Below are positions 49,552 through 60,500 of a stretch of DNA of 64,000 nucleotides, in pieces. The stretch's first letter is position 1. Each line of letters opens with the position of its first letter. The position numbers were made by a program, and so were the translations under genes. The DNA is taken from the NCBI RefSeq assembly GCF_947496775.1, contig NZ_CANMDU010000001.1, positions 806,001 through 870,000 on the forward strand, given 5' to 3'. Source of the DNA: an uncultured Maribacter sp. GTDB lineage: Bacteria > Bacteroidota > Bacteroidia > Flavobacteriales > Flavobacteriaceae. The notes beneath the pieces were generated by a model. It saw only the letters and a list, made by a program, of their open reading frames with translations. It did no database searches and was not told where the DNA came from.

Positions 49552-50904
49552 TTAAATTCCTAATACCATTTTGGCAATCCAAAAGTAAATAAGAATTCCA
49601 AAAATATCATTGCTTGTAGTAATAAATGGACCAGTAGCTATAGCAGGGTCTATTCCTCTTTTATCTAAAAACAGTGGTACAAATGTACCAATAAGACCTG
49701 CGACTATTATAACTACTACTAAAGAAGCAGATATGGCAAATGCTGTATTTATTTCTCCTTTAGTTATCCAAACAAAAAGAAACAAAAACAATGCTAAAAT
49801 AGTCCCATTTAATGCCGATAATAGCATTTCTTTAATTAAACGTTTATTAATGCTTCCTTTTACATCATCATTCGCTAAACCTTGCACAATAATTGCGCTA
49901 GATTGCACCCCAACATTACCTGCCATTGCCGCAATTAGAGGAGTAAAAAAGAATAATACAGCATACTTTTCAAATGTATTTTGAAACCCTTCCATAATTA
50001 AAAAAGCCCCAACTCCACCAATAAGGCCTAAAAAAAGCCAAGGTAAACGAGCTCTTGTAAGTTCTAATATACTATCATCTGCTTCTACATCTTGAGTAAT
50101 ACCCGCTGCTAATTGGTAATCTTTATCTGCTTCTTCTTTTAATACATCTACAATATCATCAATGGTAATTCTTCCCAATAAAGTTTTAGCATCATCTACT
50201 ACCGGAATAGCTTCTAAATCGTACTTTGCCATTACTTTAGCTACATCTTCTACATCATCCTGTACATGAACATAATCTACTTTAGAAATATAAATATCTG
50301 CTATCTTTTTCTCGTTTTTAGCTACAATAAGATCTTTTAAAGATAAACGCCCCACTAACGTATCTTGTTTATCTACCACATATACGGAGTGTACTCTGGT
50401 AACTTCTTCTGCCTGGCCTCTTATTCTGCGAAGACAACCAGCAACCGTCCAAGTATCATATACTTTTACGAGCTCTTTAGCCATAAGCCCCCCTGCTGTA
50501 TCTTCATCATAAGCAAGAAGTTCCTTTATTTCTTCTTTATGCTCTTCGTCTATTATTTCTGAAATTACCTCCTGTTGGCGATCTTCTGGTAGTTCTGCAA
50601 TAATATCTACTGCATCATCAGTATCTAACTCTTGTAATTCTTCTGCAATTTCTTTAGAAGATAAATTTCCTAAAATAGCCTCTCTAAGATCATCATCTAC
50701 TTCCGTTAAAACATCTGAAGTTTTGTCACTATCTAACAACTTAATTAAATAGGTGGCTTCTTCTTCTTTTAACTCATTTACAATTTCAGCTACATCGGCA
50801 TAATGCACCTCTTCTAGAAGAGATTCTAATTGCGAATTCTCTCCAGATTCAATGCGCTGTTTTATTTCAGCTACAAGCTCGTCTGTAAGTTTAAACGGTG
50901 TCAT
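49552..50904 (-). CDS. mgtE: Magnesium transporter MgtE
   Basis: The protein has 450 residues with the full family layout: an acidic N domain (about 1-130, repeated EI-x-x-EL-x-x-x-D helices), two CBS domains (about 135-250, [19 protein letters not shown] and [19 protein letters not shown]), and five C-terminal membrane helices with [18 protein letters not shown] and [14 protein letters not shown]. The CBS/N domains close the pore when Mg2+ is high. Its start lies 14 bases inside ksgA, so the two are translationally linked. Confidence 0.95.
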   Translation of the reverse strand: MTPFKLTDELVAEIKQRIESGENSQLESLLEEVHYADVAEIVNELKEEEATYLIKLLDSDKTSDVLTEVDDDLREAILGNLSSKEIAEELQELDTDDAVDIIAELPEDRQQEVISEIIDEEHKEEIKELLAYDEDTAGGLMAKELVKVYDTWTVAGCLRRIRGQAEEVTRVHSVYVVDKQDTLVGRLSLKDLIVAKNEKKIADIYISKVDYVHVQDDVEDVAKVMAKYDLEAIPVVDDAKTLLGRITIDDIVDVLKEEADKDYQLAAGITQDVEADDSILELTRARLPWLFLGLIGGVGAFLIMEGFQNTFEKYAVLFFFTPLIAAMAGNVGVQSSAIIVQGLANDDVKGSINKRLIKEMLLSALNGTILALFLFLFVWITKGEINTAFAISASLVVVIIVAGLIGTFVPLFLDKRGIDPAIATGPFITTSNDIFGILIYFWIAKMVLGI

Positions 50905-51763
50905 GTGCTATCTTCTTGGTAAGCGTAATAAAATCGGCAACAGCCAATTGTTCAGGACGCTTGTCAAAGATAACATCTTCTTTTAGATTATCAGAAATAG
51001 CAAAAGATTTTAAACTATTTCTTAATGTTTTTCTTCTTAGGTTAAACGCTGCCTTTACTACTTTATACAATAACTTAACATCGCAATCTAGTTTTAAATT
51101 CTCTTTCCGAGTTAATAAGATTACACCGGATTGTACTTTCGGTGGCGGATTAAATACTTCTGGTGCTACAGTGAATAGATATTCTGCCTTATAAAATGTT
51201 TGTGTTAAAACCGAAAGTATACCATAGGCTTTACTGCCTTCTTTAGAGCATATACGTTCTGCTACTTCTTTTTGAAACATTCCTGAGAATTGCGGCACTT
51301 GATCTCTAAGTTCTAACATTTTAAACACAATCTGCGTAGATATATTATATGGAAAGTTTCCTGTTATTGCAAATTGTTCTTTACCAAAAAGGGTTTCTAT
51401 ATTGTACTTTAAAAAATCAGCCTCTACCACCTTAAAAGTTCCTTTTCGCTGTTGTAATTCTGGATGTTCTAAAGGAAAATTAGTATTTAGGTATTCTATA
51501 GATTCCGTATCCAAATCTAAAGCTACTAAATTCATTTCTTGTGCTAACAAATGCTTGGTTAACACTCCTGTTCCAGGGCCTATTTCTATGACATTTTTAT
51601 ATCCATTTAGCGACAGTGTATTTGCTATATCATAAGCAACAGTTTCATCTTTTAAAAAATGTTGTCCTAAGTGTTTTTTTGCTTTTACTGGGCTCTCTTC
51701 TTGCCAGTGTTTTTTATATTTTGGCTTATCTCCTACATATTTATTCTTCCCTTTTTTTGCCAT
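50891..51763 (-). CDS. rsmA: 16S rRNA dimethyladenosine transferase (RsmA/KsgA)
   Basis: The protein has 290 residues. After a basic N-terminal extension of about 28 residues, [18 protein letters not shown] starts the core. It has the SAM motif [16 protein letters not shown] and the catalytic TGNFPYNIS (NxPY). The C-terminal region [10 protein letters not shown] is typical. It dimethylates two adenines near the 16S 3' end, a late 30S checkpoint. It overlaps mgtE by 14 bases and starts 3 bases after the DUF4286 gene. Confidence 0.96.
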   Translation of the reverse strand: MAKKGKNKYVGDKPKYKKHWQEESPVKAKKHLGQHFLKDETVAYDIANTLSLNGYKNVIEIGPGTGVLTKHLLAQEMNLVALDLDTESIEYLNTNFPLEHPELQQRKGTFKVVEADFLKYNIETLFGKEQFAITGNFPYNISTQIVFKMLELRDQVPQFSGMFQKEVAERICSKEGSKAYGILSVLTQTFYKAEYLFTVAPEVFNPPPKVQSGVILLTRKENLKLDCDVKLLYKVVKAAFNLRRKTLRNSLKSFAISDNLKEDVIFDKRPEQLAVADFITLTKKIAHDTV

Positions 51764-51766
51764 AAC

Positions 51767-52078
51767 TTAATGTTCGCTAACTATTTCTAATTCCGTTCTA
51801 AACGCTACAAATTTCCCAGCATAACGTTTTGCTCCATCCGAACGCATTTTATCAGCATCTTCTTGATAATATTTCTGTAAAGTTTCTTTACTATCAGTAG
51901 TATACTGTACGGAATATGTTTTTCCTCCCATTTCCTCCTCAATCAAGACTTTGGTCATTAACGCTTTGGTAAATTTACCCGTGGCAAGCATTTCTGGAAT
52001 ATGAGTCTCTTTCATCCAAATAAGCCAAGAATCTACTACAGATTCTTCTACATTAATAGTAACATTATATATATACAT
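51767..52078 (-). CDS. DUF4286 family protein
   Basis: The protein has 103 residues. MYIYNVTINVEESVVDSWL opens a ferredoxin-like fold typical of DUF4286, with MKETHIPEMLATGKFTKALM and GAKRYAGKFVAFRTELEI. It is unknown in function but commonly found just upstream of ksgA in Flavobacteriia-like operons, as here. Confidence 0.85.
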   Translation of the reverse strand: MYIYNVTINVEESVVDSWLIWMKETHIPEMLATGKFTKALMTKVLIEEEMGGKTYSVQYTTDSKETLQKYYQEDADKMRSDGAKRYAGKFVAFRTELEIVSEH

Positions 52079-52083
52079 AATTT

Positions 52084-53862
52084 TTAATTTATTACATCGC
52101 CGCGTAACCTTCTAAAACGTTTCCCGGCAATCGGGGAATAGTAACTGTCTTGGTAATTATAGATTATTTTTTCGTAATGACTTTTAGCTTCCTCTGGCTT
52201 ATTTAATTTTTCTTCATACAAAGTTCCTAATGCAAAATGAGCATCGTCTGCCAAGATTCCTTGTCCATAAAATTCAACTATCTTTTGATAATTAAAAACG
52301 GCTTTAGAGTATTCTTTTAACTGCTGCAATAGCTCTCCTTGTTTTAACAAAGCTTCATCCTCTATTTTCTCTCCTTTATGATTTTCTAGAATATCGTCTA
52401 AAAGTGTTACTGCGTCTTTTGTTTTATTTTGATAGGCCAATAAATCTGCTCTGGCATATTTTCGTAATGCTATTTGCGTAGAATCTTCCAAAGTATTATC
52501 CGATATTAAAAGACTTAACTGCATGGCATCATTTGCAATGAGTTGCGATGTAGAACTTCGCAGTACTTTTAATTGTGTTAGAGCCCAATTAAAGTCTCCT
52601 TTATAAAAACTAGTCTGAGCTACTTTAAAACGAGCATTTTGCCCAATAACATCATTCTTAAACTTTTGCTGAATTTGCGAGAAATATATAAGAGCCTCAT
52701 TAAATTTTCTATGATACACTAAAATTTCACCAAGCGCAAATTTTACATAGGCTACAGCCTCTCTATTTAGCGGAATTTCTAAATAATCTTTCAGTATTTT
52801 AATGCCTGGTTCTGGTGTGTTCCTTTTAAAAGTTAAAAATTTAGCATAAGCCACTTGTAACCTAAGTGTTGTATTTTTAATACCGTGTATTTGTAGTAAT
52901 TCTTTATACTTTTTTTCGACTACATCTAGCGATTCTCCTTGCGATAATTGAATGTTTATTAACTGCAATTCAGAATCTAACCTTGTTGCACTGTCGTCTG
53001 TTTCTTCTAAAACAAACTCATATATATCTTTTGCAACGTCTAACTCCTCAGCACCAAGAGCAGCGTCTGATAAATCTATCAGCCGATTAGTATTTGACCC
53101 TTCTGTTCTTTTATATATAGCTTTTTCTTGTCTAAAAGCACTACTGTATTGTTTTTGTTTTACAAACAACCAACTTAACAGTTCATTCCAAAGCGTATCC
53201 GGATTTCTTTGTGCATTCCTTAATAAAATTCTTTTTAGTTTTAGGTTATTATCATTATTTGGATCATCGCTGATAAAAGCGTCTAGGTTTCTTAACACAT
53301 TAGATTTAGAGGTTTTTCCTTCAATAATCAAGCTTAAATAAGCTTCGTACATCTGTTCTATATTCCCTTGTTCCCCATGAATTCTGGCTAATTGAAAATT
53401 AAAATTCAAAGAAGAGTTTAATTTCATTGCTTTTTCATATGCCGTAATTGCATAATTAAGTAAAGTGTATTTATGAAATTTAGCCCCTATTTGAGCCCCA
53501 TAATTAGGGTTTTTATTTAAAAAATCAATTGCCTTATCATATTGCTTTTCCGCTTCTTCTTTTTCCTCTTGAAGCGTATAATTATACCCTAAATCTATAT
53601 ACAAAACGGGCATAGATTTACGCATTTTTAACCTTTTAAATAAAAAATTTTCAGCATCTTCATAGCGTTCTAACTGTTGATAACACGCTACTAGTCCTTC
53701 TGCAAAATCTAATCTATTGGGGTTAACATCCACTAGCTTCTCATAATACACTACAGCTTTACCGAACTCCCCGTCATTAAAATATTGTTGCGCTAAGAAA
53801 TCTTCCTGAGCAGAAGTCCAGAAAAAACAACAAAGAAACAAAGATGTGAGAAATACGCGCAA
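52084..53862 (-). CDS. Tetratricopeptide-repeat protein, exported
   Basis: The protein has 592 residues. The signal peptide (MRVFLTSLFLCCFFWTSAQE) is followed by many TPR units, for example GKAVVYYEKLVDVNP and KAVFNYQKIVEFYG, and pairs near the end (AKSHYEKIIYNYQ). It is predicted periplasmic, unlike the E. coli relative YfgM. Its place between serS and DUF4286-ksgA-mgtE suggests a conserved but not understood housekeeping role. Confidence 0.85.
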   Translation of the reverse strand: MRVFLTSLFLCCFFWTSAQEDFLAQQYFNDGEFGKAVVYYEKLVDVNPNRLDFAEGLVACYQQLERYEDAENFLFKRLKMRKSMPVLYIDLGYNYTLQEEKEEAEKQYDKAIDFLNKNPNYGAQIGAKFHKYTLLNYAITAYEKAMKLNSSLNFNFQLARIHGEQGNIEQMYEAYLSLIIEGKTSKSNVLRNLDAFISDDPNNDNNLKLKRILLRNAQRNPDTLWNELLSWLFVKQKQYSSAFRQEKAIYKRTEGSNTNRLIDLSDAALGAEELDVAKDIYEFVLEETDDSATRLDSELQLINIQLSQGESLDVVEKKYKELLQIHGIKNTTLRLQVAYAKFLTFKRNTPEPGIKILKDYLEIPLNREAVAYVKFALGEILVYHRKFNEALIYFSQIQQKFKNDVIGQNARFKVAQTSFYKGDFNWALTQLKVLRSSTSQLIANDAMQLSLLISDNTLEDSTQIALRKYARADLLAYQNKTKDAVTLLDDILENHKGEKIEDEALLKQGELLQQLKEYSKAVFNYQKIVEFYGQGILADDAHFALGTLYEEKLNKPEEAKSHYEKIIYNYQDSYYSPIAGKRFRRLRGDVIN

Positions 53863-53924
53863 GCTTAGGTTTTTCTCAAAGATACACAGATTAACGAAAG
53901 GGCATGTTAATGGAAGTATAAGAA

Positions 53925-55196
53925 TTAGTCTATCTTACTAAAACCACAATACGGAACTAACACTTCTGGAATTTCTATTCCGTCTTCTACTTGATAGTTC
54001 TCCAAAATACCTGCAAGCACTCTTGGCAATGCTAGAGAACTACCATTTAAAGTATGTGCTAATTGGCTTTTGCCATTTTCATCTTTATATCTTAGTTTTA
54101 ATCTATTGGATTGGTATGCCTCAAAATTAGAAACCGAACTAATTTCTAACCAACGGTCTTGCGCTGTAGAAAACACCTCAAAATCATAGGTTAAAGCAGA
54201 TGTAAAGCCCAAATCACCGCCACATAATCGCAATATTCTATAAGGCAATTTTAATTCCCTAAGAATGTTCTTAACATGTTCTACCATACCGTCTAAAGCT
54301 TCAAAAGATTTAGATGGGTGTTCTACACGTACAATCTCCACTTTATCGAACTGATGTAAACGATTTAATCCACGAACATGGGCACCATAACTCCCTGCCT
54401 CTCTTCTAAAACAAGGTGTATATGCAGTATAACAAATAGGGAATTGTTGTTCTTTTAAAATTTCCCCTCTAAATAAATTTGTAACTGGTATTTCGGCAGT
54501 AGGAATTAAATATAAATCATCCTCTCCTATATGATACATTTGCCCTTCCTTATCTGGTAATTGTCCTGTTCCGTAACCAGAAGCTTCATTCACCAAATGA
54601 GGTACTTGTATTTCTGTATAACCAGCCTCTGTATTTTTATCTAAGAAATAAGCTATTAATGCACGTTGCAAACGAGCTCCCTTTCCTTTATAAACAGGAA
54701 AACCAGCTCCTGTAATCTTAACTCCTAATTCAAAATCTATAATATCATATTTCTTAGCTAGCTCCCAATGTGGTAAAGCGTTAGACACTAATTCCGGCAC
54801 TGTACCTTCTGAAAACACTTCTTCATTATCCTCATCAGTATTCCCCGCAGGAACGCTGCTATGAGGAATGTTTGGAATCTGATATAATAAAGATTGTAAT
54901 TCTTCTTCTACAGTAGTCAAAGTATCGCTTAAAACTTTTGAATCTTCTTTTAAAATTCCTGTTTTTTCTTTTAAAACATTTGCTTCTTGGGCTTTTCCAG
55001 ATTTAAAAAGCATCCCAATTTCTTTAGACAAGGCATTAGACTCTGCTAAGGTTTTGTCCAATTTTGTTTGGGTTTCACGTCTTTTATCATCTAATTCTAT
55101 AGCCTTTTCTAATAAAGGAGCTCCATCTATATTTCGCTTTGTTAAAGCGGTAATAAAATCGTTTTTAGAATCTCTGATTGCCTGTAATTGTAGCAT
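53925..55196 (-). CDS. serS: Seryl-tRNA synthetase
   Basis: The 423-residue protein has the N-terminal coiled-coil arm (about 30-110, many Glu and Lys) that grips tRNA-Ser, then class II motif 2 (CFRREAGSYGAHVRGLNRLH, with QFDKVE) and motif 3 (LNGSSLALPRVLAGILENYQ). Normal length. A TTG-N20-TAAATTTG promoter lies just upstream. It is first in the serS-TPR-DUF4286-ksgA-mgtE run. Confidence 0.97.
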   Translation of the reverse strand: MLQLQAIRDSKNDFITALTKRNIDGAPLLEKAIELDDKRRETQTKLDKTLAESNALSKEIGMLFKSGKAQEANVLKEKTGILKEDSKVLSDTLTTVEEELQSLLYQIPNIPHSSVPAGNTDEDNEEVFSEGTVPELVSNALPHWELAKKYDIIDFELGVKITGAGFPVYKGKGARLQRALIAYFLDKNTEAGYTEIQVPHLVNEASGYGTGQLPDKEGQMYHIGEDDLYLIPTAEIPVTNLFRGEILKEQQFPICYTAYTPCFRREAGSYGAHVRGLNRLHQFDKVEIVRVEHPSKSFEALDGMVEHVKNILRELKLPYRILRLCGGDLGFTSALTYDFEVFSTAQDRWLEISSVSNFEAYQSNRLKLRYKDENGKSQLAHTLNGSSLALPRVLAGILENYQVEDGIEIPEVLVPYCGFSKID

Positions 55197-55215
55197 TGTT
55201 TTATATTTTGAACTG

Positions 55216-55246
55216 CAAATTTAGGTTTATTTGCGTCTACTGCCAA
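55216..55246 (-). promoter_or_regulatory. serS promoter
   Basis: On the minus strand TTG (55246-55244) and TAAATTTG (55223-55216) are 20 bases apart, matching the Bacteroidota promoter form. The ATG at 55196 follows 19 bases later. Confidence 0.68.
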
Positions 55247-55257
55247 CTGAAATTCGT

Positions 55258-56583
55258 TTACTCATCTGTTAATTGAGATGTAAGAATCCAATTGTTATGC
55301 GAAAAGTGATTCCAAGGGGTATTTGCTAAGTCTATTTCTGGGTTAATAAAATTTTTCATTGGCCTAGCATTTATACTAATTTTAGAGTTAATAGCATATA
55401 CGGAAACCTCTTCTCCTTTTTCTTGATATTCCTTTTTAATATGTTGCGCAAATTGCCATATAAAATCTGGATAAGCAGCAACCCTTGCCCTTTGTTTATG
55501 CGTTAGGTATTTCTCTTGTTTTATATAACTAGCTTTACCCGTTTTTTTATTTACGACTTTAAAAAGAATACTCCCTCTTCTACTACGCAACATCATACGC
55601 CAACTTAATCGATGTCCTTCTTCTGTCCATAATACATTATCCTTTATAAAATGGTGTCTTATTGGTAAAAGTATCTGAATCATAAAATACACTCCAAATA
55701 CGCCTTTAAGTAAATTAGCATAATTAGGTTTGCCAATTTCCTTGACAGAGTATCGTTCTTTCTTTTTGAAGAATATTTTTCTAATTATTTCGGGCTCAAA
55801 AAAGAATACTGTAAATGCCAAAGATAAAAAAGGAAATATGCCTATTTGAAAAACTACGGCATTAAATAAATGAAAAAATATGGATAGAAAAAAGGCAATT
55901 TTCCTCGTTGGTTTATATAATAAAGCTGGAATCACTAATAAATCGAAAAGAATACCAAAAACGCCCATAATAACATGCACCCAGTGCTGTTGCAGAAACG
56001 TGCCAATAACATAGTAATCTGCTTTACTTTGCATTAGGAGTTTTAGCATTCCGAAATCTAACCAATCCCCATACATTTTTGCAACAGAAGCGTAAGTGTA
56101 GACCACAAATAATTGCGCGACAACGATCCATTTAACATATGCATACATGGAATTGCTCTGTACTACTCTATCCTGCTTAACATCTAAAGAATTACTCTTC
56201 TCCGCAGGTAAAAAACACATAATTAATGTAATTAAAACCAACAAATAGTAATGATTATTATACGATGTTTTTTGCATCAGATAAACCGCTGTCCATAGAA
56301 TAAAAAAGGATATAACACTAAATCTATATTTGTATCCTATTGCGATGAAAACTCCCAGAGTACCCATCACAAAAAAATAAAAATACATACCATTTCCTGG
56401 CAAAGGCTGTAACCACTCAAAACCAATAAAGTTAAATGTAAAAGATGGCTCTATTAAAGTCTTCCTAATCCATCCGGTTATAATTGCTCCATAGCTTTCT
56501 AGCGCTACTAATATTCCAAAAAAGATTCTAAAAATTATAAGGGAACTGTTATCTATTCTCCGGAAAAGAAATCGATTTAACAT
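55258..56583 (-). CDS. HTTM-domain membrane protein (vitamin K-dependent carboxylase-like)
   Basis: The protein has 441 residues with about six membrane helices (first near 15-35 and 65-80). The horizontally transferred transmembrane domain motif is visible in FRIFFGILVALESYG and YVKWIVVAQLFVVYTYASVA, and the cytoplasmic/extracytoplasmic C-terminal beta region has DNVLWTEEGHRLSWRMMLRS (a WxxxGxxxSWR pattern typical of the family). Distant relatives carboxylate glutamate in a vitamin K-dependent way; no such activity can be claimed here. It starts 1 base after ribF. Confidence 0.78.
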   Translation of the reverse strand: MLNRFLFRRIDNSSLIIFRIFFGILVALESYGAIITGWIRKTLIEPSFTFNFIGFEWLQPLPGNGMYFYFFVMGTLGVFIAIGYKYRFSVISFFILWTAVYLMQKTSYNNHYYLLVLITLIMCFLPAEKSNSLDVKQDRVVQSNSMYAYVKWIVVAQLFVVYTYASVAKMYGDWLDFGMLKLLMQSKADYYVIGTFLQQHWVHVIMGVFGILFDLLVIPALLYKPTRKIAFFLSIFFHLFNAVVFQIGIFPFLSLAFTVFFFEPEIIRKIFFKKKERYSVKEIGKPNYANLLKGVFGVYFMIQILLPIRHHFIKDNVLWTEEGHRLSWRMMLRSRRGSILFKVVNKKTGKASYIKQEKYLTHKQRARVAAYPDFIWQFAQHIKKEYQEKGEEVSVYAINSKISINARPMKNFINPEIDLANTPWNHFSHNNWILTSQLTDE

Positions 56584-56584
56584 C

Positions 56585-57511
56585 TTACTTTAGTATTAGT
56601 TGTAAAGAAGTTTCTTTATCTAAAACCAATTGCTCTTTAAGCGCATCTACAGATTCAAATTTACGTTCATCTCTAATTCTATCTAAAATATCAATCTGTA
56701 TTTTTTGATGGTACAAATCTTGATTAAAATCAAAAAAATGAACTTCGATACTTTGTTCTTTTCCGCCTACTGTAGGATTAAAGCCAATATTCATCATTCC
56801 AGAAACACGCTTTCCTGCTATAGTACTCTGCACAACATAAACTCCATTTTTAGGTATGAGTTTATATTTTTCTTTCATTTTAATATTTGCCGTTGGAAAT
56901 TGTATTTGCCTACCTAAACCTTTTCCTTCTTTAACAACTCCTGTAAGCATATAACTATAGCCCAAATACTTATTAGCAGTCCTAATATCACCTTCTTTTA
57001 AGGCTTTTCTTATTTTAGTAGAACTAACAGACACATCATTTATCTCTTGCGCCGGTATTTCTTCTACATCAAAATTAAATGTGTTTCCGAAAGCAATTAA
57101 ATCGGTAATATTAGCATTTCTATTACGCCCGAACCTATGATCATAACCAATAATTATCTTTTTTGTACCCAATTGATCCACCAATAGGTCGCTAACAAAT
57201 TCTGTTGCAGAAAGCCTTGAAAACTCCGTAGTAAAAGGATGCACAATTAACTGTTCTAAACCTAATTGTTCTAAAATTTCTCCTCTTTCCTCAATAGTAT
57301 TTAAAAGTTTTATATCTGCATCTTTCTGTAAAACCATTCTAGGGTGCGGAAAAAAAGTAAGTACTGTAGGAACTAAACCTAATTCTTTGGCATTATTAAT
57401 AAGGCGATTAATTATTTTTTTGTGTCCAATATGTACTCCATCAAAAGTACCAATAGTTATTGCTATTGGTTGTTTTTTATCGTACTTGGATATGCTTTGA
57501 ACTATATTCAC
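56585..57511 (-). CDS. ribF: Bifunctional riboflavin kinase / FAD synthetase
   Basis: The protein has 308 residues. The N-terminal nucleotidyltransferase domain has AITIGTFDGVHIGHKKII and VLTFFPHPRMVL, and IIIGYDHRFGRNRNANI. The C-terminal kinase has GRQIQFPTANIK (the PTAN motif) and NGVYVV. It makes FMN and FAD from riboflavin and ATP. Normal length. It is divergent from the metalloprotease gene. Confidence 0.97.
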   Translation of the reverse strand: MNIVQSISKYDKKQPIAITIGTFDGVHIGHKKIINRLINNAKELGLVPTVLTFFPHPRMVLQKDADIKLLNTIEERGEILEQLGLEQLIVHPFTTEFSRLSATEFVSDLLVDQLGTKKIIIGYDHRFGRNRNANITDLIAFGNTFNFDVEEIPAQEINDVSVSSTKIRKALKEGDIRTANKYLGYSYMLTGVVKEGKGLGRQIQFPTANIKMKEKYKLIPKNGVYVVQSTIAGKRVSGMMNIGFNPTVGGKEQSIEVHFFDFNQDLYHQKIQIDILDRIRDERKFESVDALKEQLVLDKETSLQLILK

Positions 57512-57534
57512 TTAATAATAACTAATAAAAGACT

Positions 57535-57542
57535 TATATTTG
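57535..57542 (+). promoter_or_regulatory. Candidate -7 element for the metalloprotease gene
   Basis: TATATTTG lies 22 bases before the ATG at 57565. The -33 region has only TTA at the expected place, so support is partial. Confidence 0.4.
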
Positions 57543-57564
57543 GTTTAGAGATAAAAGACCCTGA

Positions 57565-60500
57565 ATGCTTACAAAATTACGTTTACTTTTTTCAATTACC
57601 ATAGTATTTCTTTCCTTTTACGGATCTGCGCAGAGTAGTTACTGGAAACAAGAAGTTCCTAGAAACGCTTTAAAAAAGTCTTTTTCGCAGCGATTTAGGG
57701 TTAAAAATGCTAAAACTTTTTCTTTAGACGCGCAAAGTTTTAGGGAGTCTTTATCCTCTTTTTCTAAGAACGAAAGTAAAATTGTTTTTTTTCCGGATGA
57801 AAACGGAAAACAGAATGCCTATTTAGTTAAAGAATCTTCTGTATTATCTCCCGAACTTGCTTTAAAATACCCCAATATAAAATCTTATGTTGGCTACGAC
57901 ATGAACAACCCAAAAGACAGAATACGTTTTAGTATTTCTCATAATGGAATACAAAGTATGGTTATTCATGGGGATAAAAAAGGAAATACTTATATCGAAA
58001 AAGCAGATAAAAACAAATACATAAGCTTTAGAAGAGATGAAAGCAATAAAACTGAAAAAGATTTTATTTGTAACACAACCTCTAAAATGGAAGCTAAAAT
58101 TGGTCCCAGTGCCTTAAAACCAGTGGATGACCAAATTTTAAGAAAATTCCGTTTAGCTGTTTCTACCACTGGAGAATACACGGACTTCCATGGAGGAACC
58201 GTTGCAGATGCCTTAGCCGCAATTAATGCCACTGTGACAAGAATCAACGAAGTTTTTGAAACAGATCTTGCAATTACCCTTGAGTTAGTTACCAATACAG
58301 ATTTGGTAATATATACAGATGCTGCAACAGACCCTTATGAATCTAACCTGAATACAGAAGTACAAAATACACTTTCTAACATCATTGGTGGTGAAAATTA
58401 TGATATAGGGCATCTATTTCATGTAGATGCTGCAAATGGCAATGCTGGCTTTGTTGGCGCAGTTTGCTCAGATGCAAAAAAAGGAAGTGCTTTTTCGTCT
58501 CACCCAAACCCAGTAGGAGATTTATTCGATTTAGATTATGTTGCCCACGAAATGGGTCATCAATTTGGAGCCAACCACACATGGTCTCATGAATCCGAAG
58601 GAACACAAGTACAAGCAGAACCAGCAAGTGGAACCACAATAATGGGGTACGCTGGTATTGTTGGCGCTAATAATGTTGCTTCCAACGGAGAGGCTTATTA
58701 TCATTATAATAGCATTGTACAAATAACACAATATCTTAGTTTTACTGGTTGCGCAGAAGAAATAGCTTTAACAAATACCCCTCCAGTAGTAGACTTAACA
58801 GGCAACTTTACTATTCCAAAATCTACTCCTTTTGTTCTTAAAGGGAATGCTACAGATATAGACGCTACAGATGTACTAACCTATACTTGGGAACAAATAG
58901 ATGACGGCGTTGTAACCCAATCTACCTTTGGCCCTACTAATATTAGCGGCGCCAATTTTAGATCTCAAAAACCCACTATTAATCCTGAACGATATTTTCC
59001 GAAATTATCTAGCGTTATTTCTGGTAATTTAACGCAAACCATGCCTCCTATTAATTCTGCATGGGAAACACTTTCTGATGTTGAACGGGAATTAAATTTT
59101 GCCCTTACCGTAAGAGATAATGCTCCCGGAGGAGGACAAGTGGTATCTGACCTAGTTACTGTTTCCGTAGTAAATAACGCTGGCCCTTTTCTTGTCACCT
59201 CTCAAACAACTAATGAAATTTATAAAGCCGGAGACACCCACACTATTACTTGGGACGTTGCAAATACTAATATTGCCCCAGTACTCACATCTACCGTTTC
59301 TATTTTACTATCTCTTGATGGAGGACAAACATTCGATATTGTTTTAACAGAAGATGCTATGAATGACGGAGAACATAAAATAATTATCCCTAACGCTAAT
59401 ACAACAGAAGCAAGAATAATGGTAAAAGCAAATAACAATATTTATTTTGCTGTAAATAGTAGCGATTTTACCATTGAAGAATCTGAAGTTATTTTAAACT
59501 TTAGTGATTTAGAGTATGAAATTTGTGTGCCAAATGATTTAACTACTACTTTTAATTACGAAACCTATCTAGGATTTTCCGAAGAAAGCACTTTCAGTAT
59601 TGTATCTCCTCCTGCAGGTCTAGATATAGCAATTACTCCAAATACCGCAACACTAACGAATACTGAAGTTACTTTAGACTTTACTAATACACTAAACTTA
59701 GCTCCAGGCACATATCCCATTCAAGTTCTTTCTACCTCTGCAACACAAACAAAAACAGTCACTTTAGACCTTCATATCTCAAATTCTAATTTTACAGATG
59801 TAGTACTCCAAACGCCTATTAATAATTTATTAGATGCCTCTACGAACACTGAAATTACATGGACAGACAATGTGCTTTACACCAGCTATGATATAGAAAT
59901 AGCTACCGACGAATTGTTTGCAAATATCGTAGAAACAACCAACGTAACATCTAACTCCTACACTCCCGTATCTTTACAATATGAAACTACTTATTACTGG
60001 CGTGTAAAACCAAAAAATATTTGTGGTGAAGGAAATTTTAGTGCTCCTTTTTCTTTTACTACTATTAAATTTAGTTGCAATACCAAAAACGCTATTGGCC
60101 TTCCATTAGAAATAACTGCAGAAGGGACCCCAACTATAAACTCAAAAATATCTTTCTACGAAGATGTACCTTTATCAGACATTAAGGTTTCTTTAGAACT
60201 AGATCATAATTATTTAGCAGATTTAGTGGTAACCTTAATATCTCCTCAAGGAACTAAAATAATATTAGTGTCTAGTTCCTGCGGAGATTTAAAAAATATA
60301 AATGCAATTTTTGATGATAGCGCTAATGCCTTTAGCTGTGGTGGAAATCCTGCCATAACTGGAACCGTAAAACCTCTTGGAAATTTAAGCTCTCTTCAAG
60401 GAGAATCTATAAAAGGGGATTGGACACTTCAAATTAGTGATAATGCCAATGATGATGGCGGTTTTCTTAAAGCTTTCTCTATTGAAATATGTGTCGAAGG

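Noticed and set aside
49552-50904. Possible magnesium riboswitch controlling mgtE
   Set aside because: mgtE starts inside ksgA, so it has no leader of its own in which a riboswitch could lie.
55444-55451. TTGCGCAA inside the HTTM gene
   Set aside because: Single copy inside a coding region with no partner box; likely chance rather than a LacI operator.
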